NCBI GenBank assembly: GCA_026419195.1
Contig: JANZZV010000008.1
Coordinates: 18,915 to 82,914, forward strand
Reading direction: 5' to 3'
DNA length: 64,000 nucleotides
Source: Fervidobacterium sp.
GTDB taxonomy: Bacteria; Thermotogota; Thermotogae; Thermotogales; Fervidobacteriaceae
Part shown: piece after piece, positions 53,097-61,654 of the stretch
Layout: the number at the start of each line of letters is the position of its first letter
How positions within the stretch are numbered: the stretch's first letter is position 1
Program-made: the position numbers and the translations under genes
The notes under the pieces: generated by a model
Told to the model about the DNA's origin: nothing
Database searches by the model: none
What the model saw: the letters and a program-made list of their open reading frames with translations, nothing else

Positions 53097-54881
53097 TCAC
53101 TCCTTGAAATTTTTTAGCAAACTTTCAATTTTCCAAACTTTTTGATAAAGTCCAGGTTGGTTTACTAACTCCTCATGTCTTCCTATGTTCGTTATTATGC
53201 CATTTTCAAGTACAATAATTTTATCTGCCTCTTTTATGCTTGAAATCCTATGTGAAACTATGATGGTCGTTGCGTTTTTGCTACGTTGTTTTATAGCTTG
53301 AATTATTTGTCTTTCCGTATCCGTGTCCACTGCACTCATAGAATCATCAAATATCAAGATAGGATACTCTCTCAAAAATGTTCTGGCGATTGTAACCCTT
53401 TGTCGTTGACCTCCGGAAAGTGTTACACCCTTTTCTCCGACCAGGGTATCATACCCCTTTTCAAGCTGCATGATATCATCATGAACAGCAGCGCTAATAG
53501 CACTGGAAACGATTTCTTCATGCGATGCTTCAGGATTAGTTACAGAAATATTTTCCTTAACAGTTTTCGAAAATAGAAAAGCTTCTTGGGGTACTAAACC
53601 AATATTTCTTCTTAGAACAACCTTCGGTATCAAATTCATTTCTTTCCCATCGATCATAATCTTCCCAGAATTAGGTTCATATAATCTCATAAGTAATGAA
53701 ATTATTGTTGATTTTCCAGAACCTGTACCTCCAAAGAATGCGACAGTCTCTCCTTTTTTTATCTCAAAAGATACACCTTTTAAGACAGGACGTTCTGGAT
53801 TATAACCAAACCACACATCTTTAAATTCTATATCACCTTTTAATTCAAACTCAGAATCACAAAATAGGTCCTCAAGTTCGTACGAAAGTATCTCGTTTAT
53901 TCGCTTTAGTGAAACACGTACCTTACCAAAATTGGAAAGTATTATTCCAAGTTCCCTTACAGGCCACAGCAACATTCCAACATACGTTGTAAAAGCCACA
54001 AGAGTACCTATGGTTATTTCTTCTTTTATAGCATAGTAACTTCCAAGCACAACAACAAGTGCAAATTGAGTGAGTGCAAGAAAGTCAGAAATTGTCCAAA
54101 ATTTAGCAAAAAGTGCGAGCAATTTCAGATCCAGTTCCCTGTATTCTGAGTTCTTTTTAATAAATTTTTGGATTTCGTAATCTTCTCTCGTAAACGCCTT
54201 AACAACTCGAACACCAGTTATATTTTCTTGAACGACAGCCGTTACAGATGCTTCTGCTTCGTCAACCTTTTCAAAATGTTTTTTCACCATAAGAAAAAAC
54301 CAAAATGCGGTTCCAGTAAGCATTGGAATAACAGCAGAAGAGATTATAGTCATCTTTAAATTTAAATTTATCATCACATACAACACAAAAATGACCATAA
54401 AAACTATACGCCACACACTAATTGCATCAACGTAAAGAAATCTTCTTACAGTTTCAACATCTGAAGTGCAGCGTTGTATAACATCACCGGATTGAAAATT
54501 GGAATAAAAATCGTATTTTGCTTTAAGTATTACATTGTAAAGGTCATCGCGGAGATTTTCGGCGATACTTTCTGAAGTTTGTCCTGCAAGCTTTTCTCGT
54601 AAAAACGAAAACAAACCGTTGAAAAATGAAAATATTAACAATACTATCCCAATTACCCATAAATTCTCCACCAGATAATCCTTTCCACCAAATAGATTAT
54701 AAACGTACAACCAAAAACCTGAATTAGGGACTTTCCCCCCTATGACATTATCTATCGTGAATTTGACAATAACAGGTACAAGCCGAGAAAAAACTATAGA
54801 AAACGCCGTGAAAATAATGGCAAACACGTACTGAGTCGTGTAGCCTCTAAAATACCTAAGCAACATTTTAAAATCTTTCAT
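53097..54881 (-). CDS. ABC exporter half-transporter, degenerate-site subunit
   Basis: 594 residues, six helices then NBD. Walker A GGTGSGKST, signature LSGGQRQR, Walker B ILIFDDS: the catalytic Glu is Asp, as in TM287-type subunits, so this subunit's own ATP site is probably slow or inactive while its signature completes the partner's active site. Together the pair is a heterodimeric multidrug/lipid-type exporter. ATG at 54881 with GGAGGG eight bases before; the frame runs to 54956 through the terminator hairpin, so the long form is unlikely. Transcription has to pass an intrinsic terminator at 54906-54946. Confidence 0.9.
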   Translation of the reverse strand: MKDFKMLLRYFRGYTTQYVFAIIFTAFSIVFSRLVPVIVKFTIDNVIGGKVPNSGFWLYVYNLFGGKDYLVENLWVIGIVLLIFSFFNGLFSFLREKLAGQTSESIAENLRDDLYNVILKAKYDFYSNFQSGDVIQRCTSDVETVRRFLYVDAISVWRIVFMVIFVLYVMINLNLKMTIISSAVIPMLTGTAFWFFLMVKKHFEKVDEAEASVTAVVQENITGVRVVKAFTREDYEIQKFIKKNSEYRELDLKLLALFAKFWTISDFLALTQFALVVVLGSYYAIKEEITIGTLVAFTTYVGMLLWPVRELGIILSNFGKVRVSLKRINEILSYELEDLFCDSEFELKGDIEFKDVWFGYNPERPVLKGVSFEIKKGETVAFFGGTGSGKSTIISLLMRLYEPNSGKIMIDGKEMNLIPKVVLRRNIGLVPQEAFLFSKTVKENISVTNPEASHEEIVSSAISAAVHDDIMQLEKGYDTLVGEKGVTLSGGQRQRVTIARTFLREYPILIFDDSMSAVDTDTERQIIQAIKQRSKNATTIIVSHRISSIKEADKIIVLENGIITNIGRHEELVNQPGLYQKVWKIESLLKNFKE

Positions 54882-54905
54882 TTGCGCATCCCTCCAACTC
54901 TTTAT

Positions 54906-54946
54906 CGCTAAAACAAAAACTCCACGGTGACAACCCGTGGAGTTTT
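54906..54946 (-). terminator. intrinsic terminator in the leader of the ABC exporter operon
   Basis: Minus-strand perfect 12-bp stem AAAACTCCACGG/CCGTGGAGTTTT, seven-base loop GTTGTCA, followed by TGTTTT. It lies 25 bases before the first exporter ATG and after a 31-codon ORF, with no other gene upstream on this strand. The loop plus stem tip (GGGTTGTC, 54936-54929) can pair with GGACAACC of the leader. Confidence 0.85.
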
Positions 54947-54993
54947 CAAACAGCATTCAATAGTATCTTTACTTATTTAGAAAATTATATTTA

Positions 54994-55089
54994 TCAATCT
55001 TTTACGTAATGTACTCCAATTTGGGTTGTCCAATAGCACGGTGATATTGATAATATTAATATATATTTTTTATTCACCTGTTTATCCAT
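54994..55089 (-). CDS. 31-residue leader peptide (or exported peptide) of the ABC exporter operon
   Basis: ATG at 55089 with SD GAGGGGGG seven bases upstream, stop TGA at 54994. The peptide has a basic N-terminus (MDKQVNKKY), a short hydrophobic core (ILILSIS) and a Cys/aromatic C-terminal half (PCYWTTQ ... HYVKD). The second half contains the codons that form the 9-base pairing segment GGACAACCC. It sits between a good promoter and an intrinsic terminator, directly ahead of a heterodimeric ABC exporter. A cis-acting leader for attenuation is my preferred reading; a modified or signalling peptide exported by the pair is the alternative. Confidence 0.65.
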   Translation of the reverse strand: MDKQVNKKYILILSISPCYWTTQIGVHYVKD

Positions 55090-55099
55090 CGGACAACCC
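55023..55099 (-). repeat. long-range inverted repeat overlapping the leader ORF
   Basis: Minus strand: GGGTTGTCC (55099-55091) overlaps the leader SD and is a perfect 9-base complement of GGACAACCC (55031-55023). Nested inside is a second pair GGTGA (55078-55074 region) with TCACC (55044-55040). A third element GGGTTGTC (54936-54929) repeats the first within the terminator. Confidence 0.75.
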
Positions 55100-55147
55100 C
55101 CCTCTTGTATGTTTTTACTCGAATCCTTCGTAATACGAACTATCTAT

Positions 55148-55175
55148 ATTTTACTCTTGATACTCAAAAAGTCAA
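55148..55175 (-). promoter_or_regulatory. promoter of the leader/ABC exporter operon
   Basis: Minus-strand TTGACT (55175-55170), 16-base spacer, TAAAAT (55153-55148). Start of transcription near 55141, about 50 bases before the leader ATG. Confidence 0.68.
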
Positions 55176-55304
55176 TATATTTCTCTAAAATGTTTTCTGT
55201 AGATATCAGAAGATGAAAATTCACACAGCTTTTCAAGCTAATAGATTCGTTTTGAACTTGTTGCAAACAAAAAAATAAATATCCAAAATCATTATTTTTT
55301 CCTA

Positions 55305-55333
55305 TTTACACATGGTAAGTATTGTGATAAAAT
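55305..55333 (+). promoter_or_regulatory. promoter of the suf operon
   Basis: TTTACA (55305-55310), 17-base spacer, TAAAAT (55328-55333) preceded by TGTGA, an extended -10. Start of transcription near 55340. Confidence 0.72.
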
Positions 55334-55335
55334 AT

Positions 55336-55353
55336 AATTAGGTAAGACTAATT
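55336..55353. promoter_or_regulatory. inverted repeat at the suf transcription start, possible operator
   Basis: AATTAG-N6-CTAATT, a perfect 6-bp inverted repeat placed over the predicted +1 of the suf promoter. A repressor site for an Fe-S or redox sensor (for example Rrf2 type) would fit, but the short AT-rich repeat could arise by chance. Confidence 0.42.
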
Positions 55354-55411
55354 TCATAAAGAAAACAACATAGAATGAAAAGCATATAATAAACTTTTGG
55401 AGGTGTGCGAA

Positions 55412-56164
55412 ATGTTGTTAGAGGTGAAGAATTTAACGGCGAAACTAGTTGAAGGAGAAAAGTTAATATTGAAAGGTGTTGACTTAGTTGTAAATCCGTC
55501 AGAAGTGCATATCATAATGGGACCAAACGGATCCGGTAAGTCTACTTTGGCAAATGTAATTATGGGAAATCCTAAGTACGAAGTAACTTCTGGAGATATT
55601 ATCTTTGAAGGTGAATCAATTCTCCAACTCAAAACAGATGAAAGAGCAAGAAAGGGTATAATGATGACGTTCCAAAATCCTTATGAGATAGAAGGGGTAA
55701 AGCTTGAACAACTTCTTTTGATTGCATACAGAAAGTTACATGGTGAGGACAAGACGTTTTTCCAACTTGATAGAGAGATGAAAAACCTTGCTTCCGAAGT
55801 GGGACTATCTTATGAATTTTTTGAAAGATTTGTCAACCTTGGGTTTTCTGGTGGAGAGAGGAAAAAAGGGGAAATATTGCAGGCAAGATTTTTAAAACCA
55901 AAGTTATTGATTTTAGATGAGATCGATTCCGGTCTTGATGTTGATGCACTAAGGCTTGTTGCAAATCAAATAAATAAGATAAAGGAAGAAGGTACCTCAT
56001 TGCTGATTATAACCCACTATTCAAGAATTTTGAATTACATCAACGTTGATAAGGTACATGTATACGTTGATGGTAAAGTGGCTTTAACTGGTGACAAGTC
56101 CCTTGCTTACGAAGTTGAAGAAACTGGTTATGCGATAGTTAATGATACACGCAACAGTAAGTAA
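55412..56164 (+). CDS. sufC: Fe-S cluster assembly ATPase SufC
   Basis: 250 residues. ABC-type ATPase without membrane part: Walker A GPNGSGKST, signature FSGGERKK, Walker B LLILDEIDSGLD, ending in the SufC-typical VTGDKSLAYEVEE-like segment. Energises cluster building on the SufB-SufD scaffold. ATG at 55412 with TGGAGGTG; the in-frame TTG at 55397 is in the SD. First gene of sufCBDSU. Confidence 0.95.
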   Translation: MLLEVKNLTAKLVEGEKLILKGVDLVVNPSEVHIIMGPNGSGKSTLANVIMGNPKYEVTSGDIIFEGESILQLKTDERARKGIMMTFQNPYEIEGVKLEQLLLIAYRKLHGEDKTFFQLDREMKNLASEVGLSYEFFERFVNLGFSGGERKKGEILQARFLKPKLLILDEIDSGLDVDALRLVANQINKIKEEGTSLLIITHYSRILNYINVDKVHVYVDGKVALTGDKSLAYEVEETGYAIVNDTRNSK

Positions 56165-56183
56165 CTGTAAGGAGGGATAATAA

Positions 56184-57593
56184 ATGAATGATCTTAACAA
56201 ACTACTTTACGAGTTAAAACGGAAAGAAAATTTTGAGTTGAAATTAAATGTATCTGCTGCGTTGAAATTACCTGCAGGTTTGGATAAAAGGCTTGTGTAT
56301 GAAATCTCTAAAGCGAAGGATGAACCAGAATGGATGCTCAATCATAGAATGAAATCTTTTGAAATATTTGAAAAATGGCACGAACCTGACTGGGGTGTCG
56401 ATCGAAGTGAGCTTGATCTTTCTAAGATAGTGCCATATGTAAAACCTAATGCAAAGAAAACAACAACGTGGGAAGAAGTACCACAAGAGATCAAGGAAGC
56501 GTTTGATAGACTTGGTATTCCTGAGGCAGAGAGAAAATATTTAGCTGGCGTTGGCGCACAGTTTGATTCTGAAATGGTTTATAAAAACATTAAAGAGGAA
56601 CTTAAAAAATTAGGGGTCATATTTATCGATATTGAAACAGCTGTTAAGGAATACCCAGAACTTGTGAAAGAATATTTTATGAAGCTTGTTCCTCCAACAG
56701 ATAACAAGTACGCTGCCCTGCACGGTGCTCTCTGGAGCGGTGGTACGTTCCTTTATGTACCAAAAGGCGTTAAAGTACCTTTGCCATTACAATCTTATTT
56801 TTTGTTTGGTAATCCTGGAGGCGGGCAATTTGAGCATTCCGTTATAATCGCAGATGAAGGGAGCGAGGTCACTTACATAGAAGGATGTACGGCACCTAAG
56901 TACGATGTTGTAAATCTTCACGTAGGTACTGTTGAAGTTTATGTTAAGAAGGGGGCCAAATTAAAATACCTTACTATGCAAAACTGGAGCAAAAACATGT
57001 TTAATCTCGAGATAAAGCGTGCAATAGCCGAAGATGATGCTGTTATGACTTGGGTATCTGGTTCTTTTGGAAGCTACAAAACTATGGTTTATCCAGCTAC
57101 CATACTGAAAGGGGATAATTCTGTTTCTGAAAATGTCTCAATATCATTTGCTGGACCTGGCCAACATATTGATACTGGTTCAAAAGTAATTCACATAGGT
57201 AGAAACACCCGCTCTACAGTCGACTCAAGAAGTATAAGTATAGGTGGAGGTTGGTCCTTTTACAGAGGACTTCTCAAGATAATGGAAAATGCACGCGGTT
57301 CAAAAGCAACGGTAAGTTGTACAGGTTTAATGATAGATAACAAATCAAAAAGTGATACCGTGCCTATTATAGAAGTATACAATACAGACTCTGATGTTGG
57401 ACACGAAGCAAAAATCGGCAGAATAAAAGACGAGCAAATTTTTTACTTAATGACTAGAGGTTTAAATGAACTTGAAGCCAAAGGGTTGATTGTTAAAGGT
57501 TTTATACAACCAGTTGTCCAGCAACTACCTTTCGAGTATGCTATAGAACTAAACAGACTTGTTGAAATGGAAATTGAATCATCCATCGGCTGA
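56184..57593 (+). CDS. sufB: Fe-S cluster scaffold SufB
   Basis: 469 residues. VPKGVKVPLPLQSYF, YIEGCTAPKYD, SRSISIGGGWSFYRGLLKI and HEAKIGRIKDEQIFYLMTRGL place it as SufB. Cys-containing strand KATVSCTGLMID corresponds to the scaffold cysteine. ATG with AAGGAGGG, 19 bases after sufC. Confidence 0.95.
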   Translation: MNDLNKLLYELKRKENFELKLNVSAALKLPAGLDKRLVYEISKAKDEPEWMLNHRMKSFEIFEKWHEPDWGVDRSELDLSKIVPYVKPNAKKTTTWEEVPQEIKEAFDRLGIPEAERKYLAGVGAQFDSEMVYKNIKEELKKLGVIFIDIETAVKEYPELVKEYFMKLVPPTDNKYAALHGALWSGGTFLYVPKGVKVPLPLQSYFLFGNPGGGQFEHSVIIADEGSEVTYIEGCTAPKYDVVNLHVGTVEVYVKKGAKLKYLTMQNWSKNMFNLEIKRAIAEDDAVMTWVSGSFGSYKTMVYPATILKGDNSVSENVSISFAGPGQHIDTGSKVIHIGRNTRSTVDSRSISIGGGWSFYRGLLKIMENARGSKATVSCTGLMIDNKSKSDTVPIIEVYNTDSDVGHEAKIGRIKDEQIFYLMTRGLNELEAKGLIVKGFIQPVVQQLPFEYAIELNRLVEMEIESSIG

Positions 57594-57626
57594 TAATAAA
57601 TTTAATCTTTAGTAGGAGGAAAGAAC

Positions 57627-58748
57627 ATGGAAAGAACCTTACGTTTACAGCATCAAAACATGCGTGCAATAATCCCTCAAAGAAAGACTATAGATTCAAT
57701 CGATTACACAGTAGACGATTTTAAACCAAGTGGAAATAATCTGCTTGATGAATGGCGTATAAAAAGACTATCAGAGTATTTGACTTACAAATTTCCTTTG
57801 TGGAAACGTGCAGGTCTAAAGGAATTTAAGATTAATGAACTAAAAAACTACAAAGGATTGGAAAATATAGACGAAAGTGCTCTTGAATTACTTGAAAAAC
57901 TTGATTTTGAGGGTTCTGATAGAAAATTTGTTCTCCTTGCAGATGTATTTTCTTCAAGTGGAGGTTATTTTACTGTACAAGAAGATAAAACAATGATAGT
58001 TAATCAATTTGATCAATACGATAACATGCTTGTAGATATCAAGTCTGGTACTTTAACTTTGATAAGAATAATCGAAAAATCATCTTTTATCGGAAATTTG
58101 AGAATAAATATTCAACAAGGTGCGTGTCTTAATCTTTATAACCTTTACATCGCAAACGGAGAGTTTTTAAATTCAAATGTCTTCATAAATGCAGAAAAAA
58201 ATTCAAAAGCTTATGTTAAAGATTTCTATTTTGGTGGTAAAATTAACAGTGGATATTTTGGTATAATGTTAAGTGGAGAGGAAGCTTACGCAGAAGTTAG
58301 ACCTTATTATCTGGCTAACAAGAAAAATATTATAGACATACTTTATCTGATGAGGTTCTATGCACCAAAAACTTATGGTGTTGTAGATTCAAAAGGCGTA
58401 CTGGGTGACGAGTCAAAGGTCGTGTTCCGGGGGATTATGGATATACTGAGTGGTTCAAAAGAGGTAGAAGCGCACCAAAGTAATCATTCTATTTTAATTT
58501 CACAAAAAGCAAAGGTCGAAGCGATACCAAGCCTAATGGTTGATGAAAATGACGTTGTTGCTTCACACGCTGCAAGCAGTTCGCCTATAGATGAATCAAT
58601 GTTATTTTATTTAATGACCAGAGGTATACCTGAAAGTGATGCACGGAAGATGATTGTTCGTGGTGTATTCGAATCATTCAAACAAGAGTTAACAAAATAC
58701 GGCTTAGAAGGGGTTGTTGAGCGTGCACTCAACAGTGTGGTCGGATGA
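57627..58748 (+). CDS. sufD: Fe-S cluster assembly protein SufD
   Basis: 373 residues, shorter and more divergent than SufB, as usual. The beta-helix core lies ~100-300, and the C-terminal block SHAASSSPIDESMLFYLMTRG has the His shared with E. coli SufD. Forms the SufBC2D complex. ATG with AGGAGG. Overlaps sufS. Confidence 0.9.
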   Translation: MERTLRLQHQNMRAIIPQRKTIDSIDYTVDDFKPSGNNLLDEWRIKRLSEYLTYKFPLWKRAGLKEFKINELKNYKGLENIDESALELLEKLDFEGSDRKFVLLADVFSSSGGYFTVQEDKTMIVNQFDQYDNMLVDIKSGTLTLIRIIEKSSFIGNLRINIQQGACLNLYNLYIANGEFLNSNVFINAEKNSKAYVKDFYFGGKINSGYFGIMLSGEEAYAEVRPYYLANKKNIIDILYLMRFYAPKTYGVVDSKGVLGDESKVVFRGIMDILSGSKEVEAHQSNHSILISQKAKVEAIPSLMVDENDVVASHAASSSPIDESMLFYLMTRGIPESDARKMIVRGVFESFKQELTKYGLEGVVERALNSVVG

Positions 58749-59982
58749 AGAGTTTTGTAACATAAGAAACGACTTTCCAGCACTTGGTAGACAAATAAAC
58801 GGTAAAAGATTGGTTTATCTTGATAATGCAGCAAGTACACTTAAATGTAAACCTGTCATCGATAAAATGACAGAATTTTATTTGAATCACTATTCTAATA
58901 TACATCGAGCTGTGCATACGCTTGCAAGCGAGGCTACAGTTGAGTACGAAAACGCACGAAAAAAAATTTCCAATTTTTTGAACGCTTCCATCGAAGAAAT
59001 AGTGTTTACAAGTGGAACAACGATGGGGATAAATTTTTTAGTTAATTCACTTGTTAAAAGTGGAATCTTAAATGCAGGTGATATTGTTTTATTGTCACAA
59101 GTAGAACATCACGCAAATCTTGTTCCTTGGGTAAGGTTGTCAAAATTTTATGGTTACAAAATCGAGTATATTCAAGCAGATAACAAAGGAATAATTACTA
59201 ATGAAAGCATACTTAGTGCAAAAAAGTATAAACCAAAAGTTGTATCAGTCACAGGTCAATCTAACGTTACCGGCCAAATAATACCTGTTGATTATATCCG
59301 AGAAGTATTTAAAGATTCAATATTGGTCATCGATGGTGCACAATTGATACCACATGAAAAAATAGATGTGAAAAAGTTAGATATCGATTTTCTTGTCTTT
59401 TCGGGTCATAAAATGATTGCACCAACTGGCATAGGGGTAATTTATGGAAAAAAGCATTTACTTGAGAAACTTGAACCATTTTTGTACGGTGGAGAAATGA
59501 TAGATAAGGTTACATTTGAAGATGTAACCTTCAATATCTTGCCTTACAGATTCGAGGCAGGAACGCCACACATTGCCGGAGCTGTAGGACTTGGCTATGC
59601 AATTGATTACCTTGATCACATAGGTTTTGAAAAGATCAAAGAACAAGTAAGTTACCTATCTAAATATTTGCTCGAATCATTATTAAAGTTGGATTTTGTT
59701 GAAGTTTACGGACCATCTGATGAATCTCATCTATCCCTTGTTTCATTTAACATCGATGGTGTACATCCGCATGATGTCTCACACATACTTGACGAAAATT
59801 TTGGAATAGCAACGCGTAGTGGTCATCATTGTGCTCAACCTTTAATGAGTATACTTAAGAGAGGTTCAAAAATTGACTTTCCAGGTTCAACGGTACGAGC
59901 AAGTGTGTATTTTTACAACTCAAGAGACGACATAGATGCACTCATCGAAGGGTTGAAGTACATAAAAAAATTTTTTGGATAA
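58723..59982 (+). CDS. sufS: cysteine desulfurase SufS
   Basis: About 419 residues; a PLP enzyme that removes sulfur from cysteine. VYLDNAASTLKCKPV, VEHHANLVPW, the PLP lysine in FSGHKMIAPTGIGV and the catalytic Cys in SGHHCAQPL. The start is uncertain: GTG 58723 has AAGGGG nine bases before; other candidates are TTG 58714/58717 and GTG 58735. Overlaps the end of sufD by 26 bases. Confidence 0.93.
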   Translation: MHSTVWSDEEFCNIRNDFPALGRQINGKRLVYLDNAASTLKCKPVIDKMTEFYLNHYSNIHRAVHTLASEATVEYENARKKISNFLNASIEEIVFTSGTTMGINFLVNSLVKSGILNAGDIVLLSQVEHHANLVPWVRLSKFYGYKIEYIQADNKGIITNESILSAKKYKPKVVSVTGQSNVTGQIIPVDYIREVFKDSILVIDGAQLIPHEKIDVKKLDIDFLVFSGHKMIAPTGIGVIYGKKHLLEKLEPFLYGGEMIDKVTFEDVTFNILPYRFEAGTPHIAGAVGLGYAIDYLDHIGFEKIKEQVSYLSKYLLESLLKLDFVEVYGPSDESHLSLVSFNIDGVHPHDVSHILDENFGIATRSGHHCAQPLMSILKRGSKIDFPGSTVRASVYFYNSRDDIDALIEGLKYIKKFFG

Positions 59983-60002
59983 TTTTCGGAGGTGGATACT
60001 TT

Positions 60003-60410
60003 GTGATATACTCGGAATTTATAATGGATTATGCAAAGTTGAGGAAGTTTCATGGCAAAATAGAGAACGCTCACAAAGTAGAAGAAGGAAAGAACTTATC
60101 ATGTGGTGACGAAGTAACTTTGTATTTTCTATTTGAAGATGACAGAATAGTTGACGTGAAATTTGAAGGACATGGATGTGCAGTGAGCCAAGCATCAACA
60201 AATGTTATGATCGAACAAATTATAGGAAAGACTGTATCACAGGCTGTAGAACTTATAAAAAACGCTGAAAACATGGTTCTTGGAAAGGAATTTGACGAAT
60301 CTTTGCTCGGACCAATCGTCAGTTTTTACGATGTCAAAAATTATCCAATGAGGGTTAAGTGTTTTTTATTACCTTGGAAAACACTTGAGCTGGCTTTACA
60401 AAATAAGTAA
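60003..60410 (+). CDS. sufU: sulfur-transfer protein SufU
   Basis: 135 residues of the IscU-like fold. LSCGDEV, GHGCAVSQAS and RVKCFLLPWKTL hold the three Cys and Asp that bind zinc in SufU, which accepts sulfur from SufS. GTG start with GGAGGTGG. Completes a Gram-positive-style suf operon. Confidence 0.92.
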   Translation: MIYSEFIMDYAKLRKFHGKIENAHKVEEGKNLSCGDEVTLYFLFEDDRIVDVKFEGHGCAVSQASTNVMIEQIIGKTVSQAVELIKNAENMVLGKEFDESLLGPIVSFYDVKNYPMRVKCFLLPWKTLELALQNK

Positions 60411-60427
60411 TAATAGGGGGTGGAAAG

Positions 60428-60787
60428 ATGAAAAAGTTGATCAAAGAATTCTCTGATTTCCTGAAGCAGTACAATGTAATAGGATTGGCTGTTGCGATAA
60501 TTATAGGTGGCAAACTCAACCAGTTTGTGACTTCGTTTGTTAATGATTTTCTTATGCCAGCTATATTTCAGCCTGTGTTAACCCGCATGCGTCTTGGGAG
60601 GATTGAAGAAATAAATTGGCATGGAATATACTGGGGTAAAGTTGTATCTGCAGGTATTGATTTTTTGATAGTTGCTTTCCTTGTATTTATTCTTGTGCGC
60701 TCATTAAATAAGGCCGCAGAAAAAGCAAAAGTAGCTGCTGAGCTTGCCGCTAAAAAGGTTGAGGAGAAAATTAAAAAGGATAAATAA
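60428..60787 (+). CDS. mscL: MscL-family mechanosensitive channel
   Basis: 119 residues with two membrane helices. FLKQYNVIGLAVAIIIGGKLN in helix 1 fits MscL (normally NVVDLAVGVIIG), then a short loop, helix 2 (GIDFLIVAFLVFILVRS) and a charged helical tail (AEKAKVAAELAAKK). The loop has an unusual Trp pair (INWHGIYWGK). ATG with GGGGTGG; 17 bases after sufU, so likely in the same transcript. Confidence 0.85.
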   Translation: MKKLIKEFSDFLKQYNVIGLAVAIIIGGKLNQFVTSFVNDFLMPAIFQPVLTRMRLGRIEEINWHGIYWGKVVSAGIDFLIVAFLVFILVRSLNKAAEKAKVAAELAAKKVEEKIKKDK

Positions 60788-60820
60788 AAAATCTCCAGCT
60801 TATTGGCTGGAGATTTTTTA
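60786..60820. terminator. bidirectional terminator between suf/mscL and the MEMO1 gene
   Basis: Perfect stem AATCTCCAGC/GCTGGAGATT with six-base loop, A-run before and T-run after; serves the two converging units. Confidence 0.85.
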
Positions 60821-60832
60821 TTATTCACTGAT

Positions 60833-61633
60833 TTAGTATAGGATGAACGAAACATAACCAACTGTGTAAGAGTAATCCTGAGAAAATTCTGCACTCGTTG
60901 TGTGATAGATGAGATTTATGTTATCAAAAATGCTCCTCACAACAGCAACAGGACCTGGTCCACACATAGTTATATTGTATATCTTTATATTATCATATAA
61001 TCCTTCAAGGTCTGCATTTAAAATTTTCTCTATAGCTTGCTCGTCCTTTTTAATTGTGATCTCATGAGGATCGTAATGATTGAAATCTGAAGAAGCGACT
61101 ACAAGCGTTTCAGGATATTCTTTTAGCAATTCTTTTATTCTTTCAGCTATTTTCAAAACTGTTGAAAGACGTTGATCTTTCATACATATTGGTACTATCT
61201 TAAAATCACCGAATGCATATTGTAATAGAGGAAGTTGTACTTCTATGGAATGTTCATAAATATGTGCCATTTCATCTTCGAATAGTAAATAGTTATCAAT
61301 GAGTTTATTAGTCATTTCACTATTTACTTGTAAACTTCCCAGAGGTGTCTGCCATGTACCTTCCTTCCATACAGCTATTGATTCTCCATACCCTGTGTGA
61401 TTTGGTCCAAGTATTATTATATTTTTTGGCTTACCAAAATAAATCGCCTTCTTGATACCAAGTCCCGCAGTTTTACCACTGTAAACATACCCGGCGTGCG
61501 GTAGTATTAATCCAACTGGATGTTCAAAATACTTGCTCGCCGCCTTTTCATTTATAAACGCTTCACATGTTTTTTCAAGTTGTACAGGAGTTCCCGGATA
61601 AAATTTCCCAGCGACTACAGGTTTTCTATCCAT
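60833..61633 (-). CDS. MEMO1-family protein (AmmeMemoRadiSam system protein B)
   Basis: 266 residues. VVAGKFYPGTP at the start, LILPHAGYVYSGKTAG, GPNHTGYG, HSIEVQLPLLQY and SSDFNHYDP give the metal-type His/Asp set of the MEMO family, related to class III extradiol dioxygenases. Its partners, an AMMECR1 protein and a radical SAM enzyme, are not in the window. ATG start; 21 bases after the secretin gene. Confidence 0.9.
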   Translation of the reverse strand: MDRKPVVAGKFYPGTPVQLEKTCEAFINEKAASKYFEHPVGLILPHAGYVYSGKTAGLGIKKAIYFGKPKNIIILGPNHTGYGESIAVWKEGTWQTPLGSLQVNSEMTNKLIDNYLLFEDEMAHIYEHSIEVQLPLLQYAFGDFKIVPICMKDQRLSTVLKIAERIKELLKEYPETLVVASSDFNHYDPHEITIKKDEQAIEKILNADLEGLYDNIKIYNITMCGPGPVAVVRSIFDNINLIYHTTSAEFSQDYSYTVGYVSFILY

Positions 61634-61654
61634 AAGTTCACCCCATACTTTTGA

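Noticed and set aside
54882..54956. N-terminal extension of the first ABC exporter subunit to 54956
   Set aside because: The extension reads through the terminator hairpin and has no SD, whereas ATG 54881 has a good one.
55023..55099. GGGTTGTCC/GGACAACCC as a plus-strand terminator or operator for suf
   Set aside because: It lies over 200 bases before the suf promoter with no plus-strand gene to end, and the arms are 59 bases apart; the minus-strand leader explains it better.
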